64,000 nt of DNA from Shinisaurus crocodilurus (GCA_021292165.1 CM037879.1:163672886-163736885); one strand, 5' to 3'; shown: positions 22,589 through 33,970, counted from the stretch's first letter. The notes: generated from the sequence alone by a model not told the origin. A program made the numbers and translations.

Positions 22589-22713
22589 CAAGGGTGGGCA
22601 ACTTGTGTCCCTCCAGATGTTTTAGGATGGCAACTGCCAGCACAGTCAGTGGTGAGGCATGATGGGAGCTGCAGTCCAGCAACAGCTGGAAGGCCACATG
22701 TTCCCCATTCCTG
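22589..22713. mobile_element. Nonautonomous hAT element (125 bp) with perfect 8-bp duplication
   Basis: The ends are CAAGGGTGGGCAACTTGTGT and CACATGTTCCCCATTCCTG. CTGTATAA flanks both sides exactly (22581-22588 and 22714-22721). It belongs to the GGGCAACTTGTGGCCCTCCA family also seen at 36823-36958. Confidence 0.85.
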
Positions 22714-23458
22714 CTGTATAAGCTTGACTCTGATCAGCCCAGCACAGATACGCATTGGAAAACTGCCTGCATTGGGAGTCTTGCATTTGGAATGCAGATC
22801 CAGATACAACGGAGCCATGACTGAACCAGCACAGCTGTACAGAGCAGAGACTTCTGCATAGAAAACATGAATGGGGTCAGGCACTCTTAAGGATTTGGAA
22901 ATCAGAATGGGGTCTGAGCAGGGCTTCTGGTGGTCATAGCCGTTCCTACTGTACATCTCCTACCCTGGACCTCATGCCTGACTGTGTGGATCCATAGAAG
23001 TGCAGCTGCGCGCACACACTGCACCAGCATAAACGGGGTTTGCGCTGTAACGGGGGGGGGGGGAAATAACAATTTAGAAAAGCAGCAGGAAACGAAAGAG
23101 AACATTTTATGAATAATTATATACCCAGCGGCATTTCCTTCTGAGATTACCAATGGAATATCATTGTGCAGAGCAAACAAAATATTTCAAGGAAGCCTGA
23201 ACCAGCTCAGGTTTGAAATCTGGCAGGAAAAAGTGGATAGAACAATGGATGAAAGCATTCCTAAATCTAAGCACCGCTAATGAATGGCCACTTCTCACAT
23301 GTCATTTTTGCTATACAGTATGTCTTTTTAACATGTTGCAGGATGGGAACTGAAAGGTGCATACCTGATGCACACTGTTGCCATGTGTCCTCATCTACTC
23401 ATGTATAGTCCTGCACACATTCAAACGACATGCGTTGGGATCTCTAACCGAGAGTTCT

Positions 23459-24292
23459 GGTGTGCCATGGAGAAGTGAAGGCTTCCAGATGGTGGAATCA
23501 GCAAAGAGACCACAATCAGAGTATAAGAGATTCTTGGTTTATTAGAATTGTGAAGGACTGCCAGCCTGTCCTTTATCTCAAGACCAGAGATCAAAGGCGC
23601 AAAACTGCCAGCCTTGGCTCTGCCGTCTTGACACTGATTCTCTCAGGGCCTTGCCCTGGGTCTATACACTGGATTTAGCACTGAACCCCAGAGGAACCAC
23701 ACACACCGTGTGGGGTAGAACTAGGAAAGTTTATTTAAGGTAAACCGATTACAATAAAAGGTGGGAAATGAGGGAAGGGGGAAAAGGCGGGGAGACACTT
23801 TGGTATACACAAGTAGAGCTACAAAACAACAAAACTAGTTCCTTTACTATATAAACACCCAGGCACTTACTCTTTGCCTAGGGGGTTGGTCTTCTTAGGG
23901 TTTGCCTCAGCAAAAGCCCTACTCCGCGCACAACAACCAAAACCAGAAGCCACAGCTGGCAGTATCGATTTCCCCCGCCCCTCTTTTCAGTAGCCCGGCT
24001 GTCCTTGGCCAATCAGGATGAACTTCATCTGGGCTAGGCAGGGGAGGGGTGGGTCCTAGGTGTCAGAAGGGTGAACTGATCATGACTAGAGTGCTTGGGG
24101 AACATTTGCTTGCGAATACTTGGGAGACTCTGAGGTGGCACAGGGCCATCAAAGGAAACTACATTTGCAGGAGATTCTGAGGCTCAGAGCCATCAGAGGA
24201 AACTATGTAAATTTGCATGAGGTTCCCAGCCTCCAGCTGGGATTACACTTGTTTACACGTGTGTGGTGGAGAAGGGTCTGCTTTTCCTCACA
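23459..24292 (-). mobile_element. LTR-type repeat (about 834 bp)
   Basis: The + strand begins TGTGCCATGGAG and ends CTTTTCCTCACA, giving TG...CA termini. An antisense polyadenylation signal (TTTATT in AAAGTTTATTTAAGG) and a GGCCAATCAGG box (CCAAT-type) fit an LTR on the - strand. It aligns with 3905-4742. No matching target duplication was found and there is no internal coding region. Confidence 0.55.
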
Positions 24293-24312
24293 AGAATGAT
24301 AGGTAAATCTGA

Positions 24313-24929
24313 GAGCCAGTGTGGTGTAGTGGGTAGAGTATAGGACTGGGACTCAGGAGACCTAGGTTCTAGTCCCCACTCAGCCATGAAGCTCCCTGGG
24401 TGACTTTGGGACAGACACTGACTCTCAGCCTAACCTACCTCACAGGGCTGTTGTGAGGATAAAATGGAGAGGAGCAGGATCATGTAAGTAGGCTTGTGCC
24501 ATCGAGCCTCGTGCGGGCAAAACGGGGCCGAAATCAGCCCCGCTTACGCCCGCGTGAGGCCTTACCTTCTCTTCAGGGCGGCTTGCCTCTCCGCGGCGAG
24601 CTGCCCACGCGGCCCGCTCCAGTCCCGTTGTGTCACTTCCGGCACCGGAAATGACGCGATGGGACCCTGCGCAGGCGCGCTGGACCCGTGCCGCATACTG
24701 CGCCTGCGCAGGGTCCTGTCGTGTCATTTCTGGTGCCGGAAGTGACGCAACGGGACCGGAGACGATGGGTCGAGTGGCGCAGAAAACTGCTCCGCGCCGC
24801 TCAGAAGATCGAGGCAGGGGGACGCTCAAGGTGGGGGCGAGGCAGGGGGCCCCCAGGTTCGACTGCATGCCTACGTAAGTCACCTTGGGTTCCTTGCAAG
24901 AGGGGAAAAGGTGGGATATAAATGTAATG
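24313..24929 (+). repeat. Sauria SINE, nearly full length, split by a GC-rich insertion
   Basis: The head GAGCCAGTGTGGTGTAGTGG plus GTAGAGT contains box A, and AGGTTCTAGTCCCC is box B of the tRNA-derived promoter. The body CTCAGCCATGAAGCTCCCTG, CTAACCTACCTCACAGGG and TTGTGAGGATAAAATGGAGA is diagnostic of the Sauria SINE. The 3' part CACCTTGGGTTCCTTGCAAG and GGTGGGATATAAATGTAATG resumes after the insertion at 24490-24873. Confidence 0.85.
24490..24873. mobile_element. GC-rich nonautonomous hAT-like element (384 bp)
   Basis: The ends AGGCTTGTGCCATCGA and TCGACTGCATGCCT are imperfect inverted repeats. The flanks ATGTAAGT and ACGTAAGT match at seven of eight positions. The interior is strikingly GC- and CpG-rich compared with its surroundings. 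It contains a pair of inverted arms of about 53 bp (24624-24676 and 24702-24755). The arms hold CACTTCCGG and CCGGAAATGACG (ETS and CRE-like) and CTGCGCAGGCGC (NRF1-like). Long open frames on both strands here reflect the low stop-codon frequency of GC-rich DNA, not genes. Confidence 0.7.
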
Positions 24930-25089
24930 CCATCAGCTCCTGAAACGACCATCACCGGCCTGAGAGGGCTGTTGGGGCAGCCCCTCCCCCGCCTTCCCTG
25001 GGGCTACAGAGGGAAGGCAGAAGAAAAGCCCAGGCCAGGGAGATTGTACCAGCAGCTCCAGAAGAAACCTTCAGTTGGCCTGAGAGAAC

Positions 25090-25222
25090 TGGTGTATACT
25101 TGGTTTGGGGGGGGGGGGGTAACGTTTGTTTGTTTGTTTGAGTATTTAAACATTGTAAACCGCTTTGGGTGCCTTAGCAGAAAGGCGGTATAGAAATGTA
25201 ATAAATAAATAAATAAATAAAA
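25090..25222 (+). repeat. L2/SINE-type 3' tail
   Basis: The sequence TTGTAAACCGCTTTGGGTGC, GGCGGTATAGAAATGTAATA and (AAAT)n at 25200-25222 is the usual 3' end of squamate L2 elements and the SINEs they mobilise. A G-run lies at 25108-25119 and (GTTT)n at 25126-25140. Confidence 0.65.
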
Positions 25223-25349
25223 CCACATGTATTGCTTCCAGAACAAGTCCAATAATGATTTTGGAGATAGGCAATGGGCAAGACTGCACAAGATGGAACC
25301 GCATGTGGGTAATTGAGGAGCACTGATGATGGGGGGAACTAATGCCAAA

Positions 25350-25504
25350 CAGGGCCGGTGCAAGGCAGTTTGGTTGCCCTAGGCAAGATCAGATATTTAG
25401 CGCCCCCCCTTCCCACTTGAGCCCTCCCTCCCTATTTCTAGCACCCCCTTTAGCCCTGCGCCCTAGGCAGCTGCCTAGTTGGTCTAATGGTAGCACCGGC
25501 CCTG
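25350..25504. mobile_element. Nonautonomous hAT element (155 bp) with perfect 8-bp duplication
   Basis: Perfect 12-bp inverted ends CAGGGCCGGTGC and GCACCGGCCCTG are flanked on both sides by ATGCCAAA (25342-25349 and 25505-25512). The inner arms GTTGCCCTAGGCA and CGCCCTAGGCAGCTGCCTAG add to the fold. It is a different family from the GGGGAACC elements. Confidence 0.9.
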
Positions 25505-27705
25505 ATGCCAAATAAGGAGATACGAGGGTGGTAGAAGTCCGATGGGAAAGGAGCCGAATCAGGTTGGAGAAAAGAGACCAAAATGAAAATAAGGTCCCAC
25601 CTAAGGTGGCAACAAGTAACTGCTTAATTAGATAGCAGGAGAAAGGAATAGAATTGGGACAGAAAAAGCTAAGAGGTGGATGGATATTACCTATTCCAAG
25701 ATGAAGGGTTAAGATAAGTTTAGAAGGCAAAGGTGGGCCTCTGTTTTGTGGCCATTTGCTGTTCAACCATTTGCATGTCTGGGGAGAGGGATAGGTAAAC
25801 AGAAATTGCCTGCAAAATGGAGAATGTGGGAGAAGAAATTCCATGAAATTTCAGGAGCAGAGGAAATGCAGGGAGTTGCCTGCTTGCTTTTATATTACAA
25901 GATGGCCACGTGATCACTGTGGTGTTCTTCCTTAGAAAAGAAGAAAAAAGAAGCAGCGTTGCACCCAGTTGCACCTGGAACGCCCCAGTCCTCCTTACAG
26001 GTATCAGGTGGGGCAGGCCAGGAGGCTGTCTGCAGAGCGCCCCAGAGCTGCAGAAGGTAAAGCAAGAAGACCACAGAACAAGTGCCTCATGACAAGGTCA
26101 GCACAAGCAGACAACCCCAATCCAAATTTCACAGAATTACTCTCCTTGCAAAACTGGCAGAAATGCACAGCCTGCTTTTCCTGGGGTGCGGTGAAAGGTT
26201 TGATGTAAGGTGGGTGGGTGGGGGTTGGTACAGCCATAGGAGAAAGGGGCTCTTCCTCGAGGGCTCTGCTGTGAACCAGGTTATCCTTTTTACTAGAGTC
26301 CTGTATTTACCAATAACTGGGATAGTGATCACGTGGCCATCTGATATCAGATAGCAAGCTGCAACGTGTTTTCTACAAAGACCTGAGGAAAAGGTTGTGA
26401 AATACGGGCATGGACAAACCCGTGGATCCCACTTTTTAATATTTGATTTATATTTATTATTAACCTTTATCTACCCCCTTATTTGCTCAAACACCAGCCT
26501 GAGCAATCTCTGTATGGTACGGAACCTTCTGGATGATGGGTATGGTGGGGGAACAAGGATTCTCCAAGACACCGTCCAAAATGGATATAACAATAGCAAG
26601 TAACTGGGAGGAAAAAAAGTTATCTTCTCTCTTGAAATCCTTCTTAAAGGTTTGTTTCGGGAGGGGAGGGACTTTCCTAATACAAAGGAGGAAAAGGGGA
26701 AGAATTTTGCCCACTGTATGGGCTGAGTGCAAAGAATGCAGGGTGCACATGGGAGGTGTACTCGTGCACACCTTTCTGGTTATATGGGTGTGAACGTTAA
26801 TGGGTGGCAGAATATTCACGGTATTGCCTTTAGAGGGGGTTTCCCAGTACCACCTGTACAGTACCAATTACTTCTTTAGGACTCTTAAAGCCAATTCCAT
26901 AGGTATACTAGATTAGATTCAAACTGGGTGGAGTTTGCACACTTACACTCTCCGGAGGTAGCTGAATGGGCAGTGATGTCGTGGTCAATTTTGCAGTGCA
27001 GGCGCTCATCATGACAGCCTCCGCCGTAGCCACACTCCCAAGGAGAGGCCAAAAATGCAGGCACCTGTGTTGATCCATATCAACAAACTCATTCTAGCAG
27101 TTTCATCTCTACCAGGAGCAGGTCTTTTGTAAAGCTAATGGGTGTTCATTGCCGCTCAAGACCAAGCCAAAAGACTTTGCATTTACAACAGGGGCGGAAA
27201 GCATCTTGCTGCTGAGCAAATTCATTCCCTGTCCCCAAGCTACTGTGATTGGTTTGCAGCTAAGCTCAGAGGCAATGGGGAATTCTGGGGATGGGGTGGC
27301 AGATGTTGTCAGCATCCCTTCTACTGTATCCCTGCCTCTAGCTACAGCATCGTGAATGAGGTGTGTGTGTGTGGGGGGGAGCTTTACCTAATCTGTATCA
27401 GTAGAGAGAAGCTACATATATACCAGCTTTCCTCTACTGACAGGGACCAGGGGAAATCTCCGTGCACCCACCCCAATTCAGCTATCGCTGGGGACTTGCC
27501 CTATGAGGCCAGCTCTGGACTAGCGCACCCTTTTCAGGCAAAATGGGGACCTTTGGAGTCAAGGACCACATTCTCTCTGAGGTAATCTCTCAGGGCTGGC
27601 GGTAGGTGCCCCCCCCTTTTCTCCCTGCCACAGGGACAGAGATCTGAACTGGTTGCTTGCCAAGGGCTTTTGAAATTAGGCCAAGGCCAGCATGTGCCTC
27701 AGGGG

Positions 27706-27816
27706 CAACCTTCCCCAAACCTGGGGCCCTCCAGATGTGTTGGACTACAACTCCCAGCAACCCCAAGCCAGCATGGAGTCAGACACATCTGGAGGGCACC
27801 AGGTTAGGGAAGGCTG
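27706..27816. mobile_element. Nonautonomous hAT element (111 bp)
   Basis: The arms AACCTTCCCCAAACCTGGGG plus CCCTCCAGATGTG pair with CACATCTGGAGGGCACCAGG plus TTAGGGAAGGCTG. The flanks CCTCAGGG and CCACAGGG match at seven of eight positions. Confidence 0.75.
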
Positions 27817-27932
27817 CCACAGGGTGCCCACACACCCCATGCTAGGGCAACGGAAACAATGCTGGGATCTGCTCTCTTGGCAACAGCACATACTAGAAGC
27901 CTGAGGATGCCATCGGGCCTGTGGCTCTAATA

Positions 27933-28013
27933 CAGTGTTTCTCAACCTTGGGTCCCCAGATGCTGGGAGTTGTAGGCCAAAAACATCTGGGGACCCAAGG
28001 TTGAGAAACACTG
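27933..28013. mobile_element. 81-bp hAT element made almost entirely of inverted repeats
   Basis: The two ends are exact inverted repeats for 30 bp, beginning CAGTGTTTCTCAACCTTGGG and continuing TCCCCAGATG. Only about 20 bp (CTGGGAGTTGTAGGCCAAAA) lies between them. CTCTAATA flanks both sides exactly (27925-27932 and 28014-28021). The CAGTGxTTCTCAACC terminus is that of hAT-Charlie elements. Confidence 0.9.
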
Positions 28014-29919
28014 CTCTAATAGCAGGAGGTGAGACCTGAGCCAAGCCTGGGCTGCTTTTTACCTCACCCTCCGCCACCACCTTTGCATCAACGAAGTCAT
28101 TTCCAAGAGGGAAGGAGTCGGAGCAAACCTCACTAGTTTCCAGTTCATGTCTTTTAATCCATGTGTGAAATTCCGCTCCCCACCATAGCGGTGCAATGAT
28201 GGGAAACGCTACACCCGGCAGGATTTGCCCTTTGCCAACTGACACAGTGGCCTCTCACAGAATGGGCTTGGAAAAACCGATGCCGCTTTGACTCCCAAAC
28301 AAGCACTGCTGCCTCAAGAGGGGTGGGGGAATGAAACTGAGCAGAGGAATCTGTTCTGTCAGTTGTTCGTATGAGCCACAACAAATCCACATACTCTCTT
28401 TCTACGCATCTATGTTAAGCATGCAAAAATAATATAAGGATTTCCACAAAGGCCTAGTTCTTCTGAGGTGTGACGCCTATGTCTAGGCTGAGGTACTTTA
28501 GACTATGGTTGAAGCTCACATGAGCAAATATTCCCCTATACAAAAACATTTTCTCCACATGGAAAACTAGCATGACCAGGAAGAAAATATCCCTTCTCCC
28601 TGACTATCATCTGTCTGTCTGTCTATGCTATTTCTATACTGCTTGATATCCTAAGATCTCTAAGGGTGCAATCCTATGGCTGCCAGACAGAGTCTTGGTG
28701 GCCATAGGAGAGGTCGGAATCCCAGCTCTGACCTCAGAAATGTGTTCCTCTGATCTTGGAGCACCCTCCCGCCACCCTCACAGCTGGCATGGAAAGAACC
28801 ACGCGGGCTGTGGCTCCAAGGTCAGAAGACTGACTTTGGAGCCAGAGGTTTCTGGGCATTCCGGGGGGGCGGGATGGGGCGGGGCGGAGAGAGGCTCCGC
28901 CACAATGCATAGTAACCTGGTGGCGCCTCAGCCTGTCCTCGTTGCACTTTGGGGCAAAAGAGTTGGCCAAAATTGGTCATCTAAGTCTTTTGCAGGACGG
29001 GAGGAGCGTGGAGGCAACCTTCGCCTCCATGCTCCTTCTGCTCTTGAAAAGATGCCTGTAATTCTTATTCTCCGAGTTCAGAGAATTACAGGCAGCCACA
29101 TTGGATTGCCCTGCCCATGGTTTACATAAAAATACATATAATACAATATAAAAACCAATATAAACCAAGCTTTCTATATACAGTTGGTTTGGTGTGTTGT
29201 TGGGTTTTGTTTTGTTTTTGCATGGGAGAGCATTCAGTTGTGTAAGTCCTCATTTGGTATTACCAGGCACAGGTTTACCACCTCAGCAAGAAGCCAGGGC
29301 CAAGTGTTTCTAGGACATAGTCCGCAAGAAATGGCTTGAGGTTGAAATAGCTGACCGTTTCTTCTCCCAATACTACAGGCTCTATCACCGTATGCCATTT
29401 CAAGGTCTTTGGGATTAAGATTGCTTGCATGTTTGCAGTGAAGTAAGTGTAGGTGTGGGTGGTCACACCTCCAAGGTTTCTCAAAGCTTATTTTGGCTTC
29501 AAAGCTACACTAACCTTTATCTGGTCCTGACAGCCGTGAGCACAGCAGTACTGGGAGAAGCTGCCGCTGCTGCAGAAAGTTCAGGACACAACCATGGCTA
29601 AAATGAAATGATGTGCCAGGAGTTAAAATAGTGTGCTGGTCCTTGCACTAAATGGTTTAAACAGGACACAGAAGTGGGCAATTGGAGGGAGTAGAAACTG
29701 ATAAACACTGGAGAGAGATAGTATTACACATTTGCAGTAAGGCCTTTCAACATATCCCTAGTGGTTCTTCCAGAAATCTCGAATGAATTAATCTTCCATC
29801 ATTCTCTGTGGGAGACAAAGTAGAATGAATCTACCCCTGTGGAAATTGTTTGAAAACATTTATAACATGCCTGCCTTAAATATTAATTATATCCAGGATT
29901 TCCCCAAACCACACATAGT

Positions 29920-30460
29920 TTGTTTGTTTAAAATATTTCCATAAGGTGGTTCAATAAAAACCCTCAGGATGTCATACAACAAAATAAAACAAATATAAAA
30001 ACAAACAATAAAAAACCAGAGGTTAAAAAAAGCAGAAGTTCAGCAGAATGGAGAAAACAGATCCTACATCCAGCTTACACTAGAAGGTAAAAAAACAAAC
30101 AAACCCAGTCAAATATGAAGGTTTTTGTCTGGCACCAAAATGGCATAAAGGCTGGCACAAGGCAAGCTCCATGAGGAAAACATTCCATAGATGGGGTGCC
30201 ACAACTGAGAAGGCTCTCTCTACAGTCACCACCTGCTGAACTTCAGATGGCAGGGGGACATGGAGAACGGAGACCAAAGATGACTGCAAAGTCCGTGCAG
30301 GCTTGTTGGGTAGAAGGCAGTCTTTATGGCTGTTCCTCCATTTCCCATTATTCTTGAAGAGTCCTTGGATCTCAGCTGTCCCTGAATCTGCCTGAATTCT
30401 CCTGCAGTGGTGTCAAACAGCTGCGAACATCCGACCACGAAACAAAAAAGCAAAAGGGGC
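29920..30460 (-). repeat. L2-type LINE 3' region, decayed
   Basis: Read on the - strand, the region at 30170-30300 (GTGGCACCCCATCTATGGAA, TGTTTTCCTCATGGAGC) matches the squamate L2 C-terminal and 3' UTR pattern also seen near 31410. The A-rich stretch at 29950-30110 fits the reverse complement of its tail. No intact frame remains. Confidence 0.45.
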
Positions 30461-31389
30461 TTTGCTTAGTTGCTTGCCTCATTCAGATCCAATACAGAGA
30501 GCATATTGGAGAGAAATAGCACCAGCAGTCCAAACCAATGGCTGTATTTGCCTGGTACTAGACTTGGTACGTACACATACCACCACATTTCCTATGGAGC
30601 AGACAGTGCTCTATTCTCCCAGGCGTACAGTTCCACTATACTCTCCCTAATTTCAGGGTCTTTCTTGACTCATGAAACCCCAAAATAAGGTGATTGTAAA
30701 ACAGCTAAAAAGCCAGCTCTCTCCTTCCCATGCCATATTTACACTGCTTCATCAAATATAAATCTCATGACATTTTAAAATAGATTGATATTTACAGCCC
30801 AGAGAAAATTCATTTTTAAAATCACAGCGATGGAGTCATGAGCTCGATGAGAATGTATTGGGGAAGTTGGGGCTTATTGATTATGCAAGCAGTATTCCAA
30901 GTGGAAAAAGTTATGTTTGTAACATCATTTTTTCACTAATGTTCCCTGGCTCACAATCCCTTGGAGCTCAGTGGGGAGGTGTTCTAGCTAGAACTGGGTC
31001 ACTACAGTCATTTATGAGGATCATCAAGCGAGGACCTCTATTTTTACTGCAGCTTTCTAGCTTGTCCAATGCATGTAAGCTTAAATTTTTCAGATTCCTT
31101 TTCTTCTTGGCAATGCTGCTTCGTACTTTCAGGGGATGAGCATCAGATCTGCAAAAGCTGGGCTTACTCAACAGACATTTGAATATTTTCCTTTTAGACA
31201 GAATAGGCACATAAGCATGGTCACACCAGGTACACGCAGACGAGTCACCTAGGCTTCCTATTACATTTTCTTCTTTCATTTTTGCCATTTTCTGAAAGTT
31301 AACACATTACAGTAGAATCTTTGGGGCTTTGGTTGTATCTGATCCTTTGGAACGTGAACAGATTTCTCCTTCAGATATAATAAATCTCC

Positions 31390-31693
31390 TCCAATGGCCA
31401 TCAGTTACAATAATGGCACCCCATCTATGGAACCAGCTCTCTGTTCTTTCAGGCGCCAGGTGAAGATCTTTTTATTTGCCCAATATTTTAATAGTTGATT
31501 TTATTCCTTTTATTATCGCCACTGTACCTCTGGATTGAATTTATTTTGGCTGCTTGTTTTTTATCATATTATATTTTATGTTTGTGTTTTTATATTATTT
31601 TTGTTGGTATTTCTGTGTTGCTTTGTTTTGTAAACTGCCCAGGGAGCCTTTTGGCTGATGGGTGGTGAATAAATATATTAAATAAATAAAATA
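31390..31693 (+). repeat. L2-type LINE 3' end
   Basis: CACCCCATCTATGGAACCAG, AGGCGCCAGGTGAAGATCTT and TTTTATTTGCCCAATATTTT correspond to the end of the ORF. The T-rich UTR then leads to GTAAACTGCCCAGGGAGCCT and an (AAAT)n-like tail at 31670-31692. The 5' part is missing. Confidence 0.65.
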
Positions 31694-31859
31694 ATAGGTG
31701 AGATAAAGGGCCCTTTCCCTCTCACTTCCATCTGACAAGAAACCGAGGGAGGACATGATGCCTCCAAAATTATATAAACTTTCCTAAGTGGTGGGCACCA
31801 GTGGTGGCCAGACTGTGTACTCAGATTAGCAGGACGGGTGAATTTGCAGCTGGGTGGAA

Positions 31860-31960
31860 ACAGTGTATAATCTTTCCAATGGTTTACAAAAATATTTAAT
31901 TTATATCCCACCTTTCCATCACAAACAGCACTCAAGGTGGCTGGGTTATAAAATGTTTAA
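31860..31960 (-). repeat. Short LINE 3' tail
   Basis: TTTAATTTATATCCCACCTT and CACTCAAGGTGGCTGGGTTA are the reverse complement of the common reptile tail 'ccaccttgagtgc...ggtgggatataaat'. Confidence 0.5.
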
Positions 31961-31984
31961 AAGGTCAGTAAACAGAACCCATAT

Positions 31985-32240
31985 AACTACCATTCAATTA
32001 GCCTTCTGAATGTTGTTTCCAAGTTATACAATAAATAACTACTGAACAAGTTGGGAGAATGAGAATCACATTATCCGTCCCAAACAACCTGGCTTCCAAA
32101 GGGGCCAATGTACAATTGATCATAGTATACCCCTTTATTACTTTGCCCAATGGTGCATCAAGGGTCCTACTAAACATTCATACATTGCTTTTGTAGACTT
32201 GCTTTCAGCTTTCAACAGTGGATAGAAACCAGTTTTGGAA
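31985..32240 (+). repeat. Decayed LINE reverse transcriptase fragment
   Basis: Across several frames the + strand spells a reverse transcriptase segment. It has a stretch equivalent to 'SLLNVVSKLY', then PxQPGFQRGxCTIDHSI, then YIAFVDLLSAFN. The last matches the catalytic-site neighbourhood FxDxxxAFD of LINEs. Stops and frameshifts break it. The clade is unassigned. The 32240-32620 stretch beyond shows nothing clear. Confidence 0.5.
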
Positions 32241-32621
32241 TAATTAACCTATACTAATATCGATAAGTATCTTTTACTCTTGCTCCAATAATTCCATAAC
32301 CACACTACTGCCGGTGGTCAACAGATAACCATCTGATTAGTCGATGTCAGGTCTTAAAATATCATGTAGAAATAACAAAGTCCATGAATTCTAGAACTAT
32401 AGGTGCTGTATTTTAAAAAATCTTTTTGATCCTGCCTTAATATGTTTCCAGAGTAACATGATAGCTCAAAGGCTGGGTTGATTCTCAGGTTGCAAAGCTG
32501 GAAACTTTGCAGAATTCCTTTTCTAAAAAGGAAAGCTTTTAGTTCTGACTCTTCTTGGTACTCTAGCAGATATGGCTTGGACAGAGGTTAGGCTTCCTTC
32601 AGTCTGAATGCATGCACATAA

Positions 32622-33070
32622 TGGGCAGGTTCACATATCACATTAACCACACCCTGGCAATAAGCCATTGTGGGTTGGTTGTTGCCCAAACAACCCACGG
32701 TGTGCCTGACAGACGATCAGGCTCACCATGGATTGTCCCCCCTTTCCCCTTGGTCCTCCCATGGGTATCCCAGGGGACTCTGCAGCTGGACCGACTTGTG
32801 TTCTCTCCTCCAGCAGTGATCGCGGGCCCTTTATGGCTCACCAAGGCTTCCCCCCCCTTTTCCCTCCCCCCCCAGAGATAATGAACAGTGATCTCCAAAT
32901 TGACAGCCAGTGACAACCCCTCCAATGTGCCCAAGGGGCACATTGGAGGGGCTGTCACTGGTTGGCCACCTACTTCTTCTAAAAATATATATAATTGCGC
33001 TTGAAATGTGCACACAATTTTCTTCATGATCTTCAAAGGAAAATAAAAATAGAAGAAGCTGTGGCGAGCC
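32622..33070. mobile_element. Foldback element, second copy of the GGGTTCA family
   Basis: GGTTCACATATCACATTAAC, CCCTGGCAATAAGCCATTGT, CCTGACAGACGATCAGGCTC and CCATGGGTATCCCAGGGGAC align with 19872-20040. The element carries a near-perfect central hairpin at 32907-32961. The right boundary is not fixed. Confidence 0.45.
32907..32961. repeat. 26-bp-arm hairpin with 3-base loop
   Basis: The left arm CCAGTGACAACCCCTCCAAT plus GTGCCC pairs with GGGCACATTGGAGGGGCTGT plus CACTGG with a single mismatch. The loop is AAG. It probably marks the centre of the surrounding foldback element. Confidence 0.85.
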
Positions 33071-33726
33071 CAAAGTGGCCTGCGACCAGCGAAACTTGGG
33101 GGCACTGGCTCCCCCTCCTCCCCACCATGATCCCCATACTCCTTAGAAGGCCAATGACCTGAAGCAGAGGAATGGCTGCTAGGAAACATAGGAGAGGCCA
33201 TCCTGTGCAGCCAGCAGCCGTCAAGAAGAAGTGGACAGGAAAAGACATCCTCAATTCCACTGCAAGCTCAGTCACAGATCAGCCTGACCCTACAACTGCT
33301 TATCTACATCTCACATCCTTACATAGACATTCTCTCTGATCCTGGAGCTACACTCATTTATTGGTCTATGGACCTTCACCCTAACCTTGCAGCTACTTAC
33401 CCACTGGTGGACCTTCATCCTGATCCTTCAGATACTTACTGTTATCACCCTAGAATCATCCATCTTGGACCTGCAGCTATTTAACTTGCTCAGTGACCTT
33501 TTAACCTGTGTCCTGTAGTCACTTACCAGTATTGCTCCAGAGATGGTCTGCATTATCCTGCAGCTACTTACTGCAATTCCCAAGAAGTGAGTCTGATCCT
33601 GCAGCTACTGACTTGAATGAGCCTGTGCAGTAACAGGGATTAATAAGGTCTATAGTTGCTGCATTTATGTAGTCACATCATTTATCTGGAAGGAGAATAA
33701 GAGAAAGGGACATGTCCCCCCGCTTG

Positions 33727-33970
33727 TCAGAGGGGGCACACATTGTGACAGTAGTCATTCAGGTAGCTTGGTCCCAAGCTGTATAAGGCTTTACAGGTCA
33801 TAACCAGCACTCTGAATTGTGCCCAGAAACAGACTGGTAGCCAGTGAAGCTGTTGTATCAAGGGCGTAATGTGCTCCCTGTAACTGGCCTTGGTTAACCA
33901 TCCAGCTGCAGCCTTCTGGACCAGCTGAAATTTCTGAACACTTTGCAAAGGCAGCTCATGTAGAGCCTAT
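33727..33970 (-). repeat. L2/CR1-type LINE ORF fragment
   Basis: The - strand encodes an open stretch with KFQLVQKAAAGWLTKAS, REHITPLIQQLHWLPV and AQFRVLVMTCKALYSLG. This is the standard C-terminal region of L2/CR1-type ORF2 in squamates. It is only about 70 codons long. Confidence 0.75.

Noticed and set aside
22555..22956. 133-codon open frame on the - strand
   Set aside because: It overlaps the hAT element at 22589-22713, with no protein similarity.
24440..24955. Open frames of 171 codons (-) and 82-83 codons (+)
   Set aside because: They lie in the GC-rich hAT-like insertion and SINE, where stop codons are rare. The frames on opposite strands mirror the palindrome.
25389..25844. 151-codon open frame on the - strand
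   Set aside because: It starts in unique DNA and ends in a hAT element, with no recognisable domain.
27745..28245. 166-codon open frame on the - strand
   Set aside because: It crosses two hAT palindromes and their flanks and encodes no recognisable domain.
32638..33201. 187-codon open frame on the - strand
   Set aside because: It spans the foldback element and its hairpin and has no domain resemblance.
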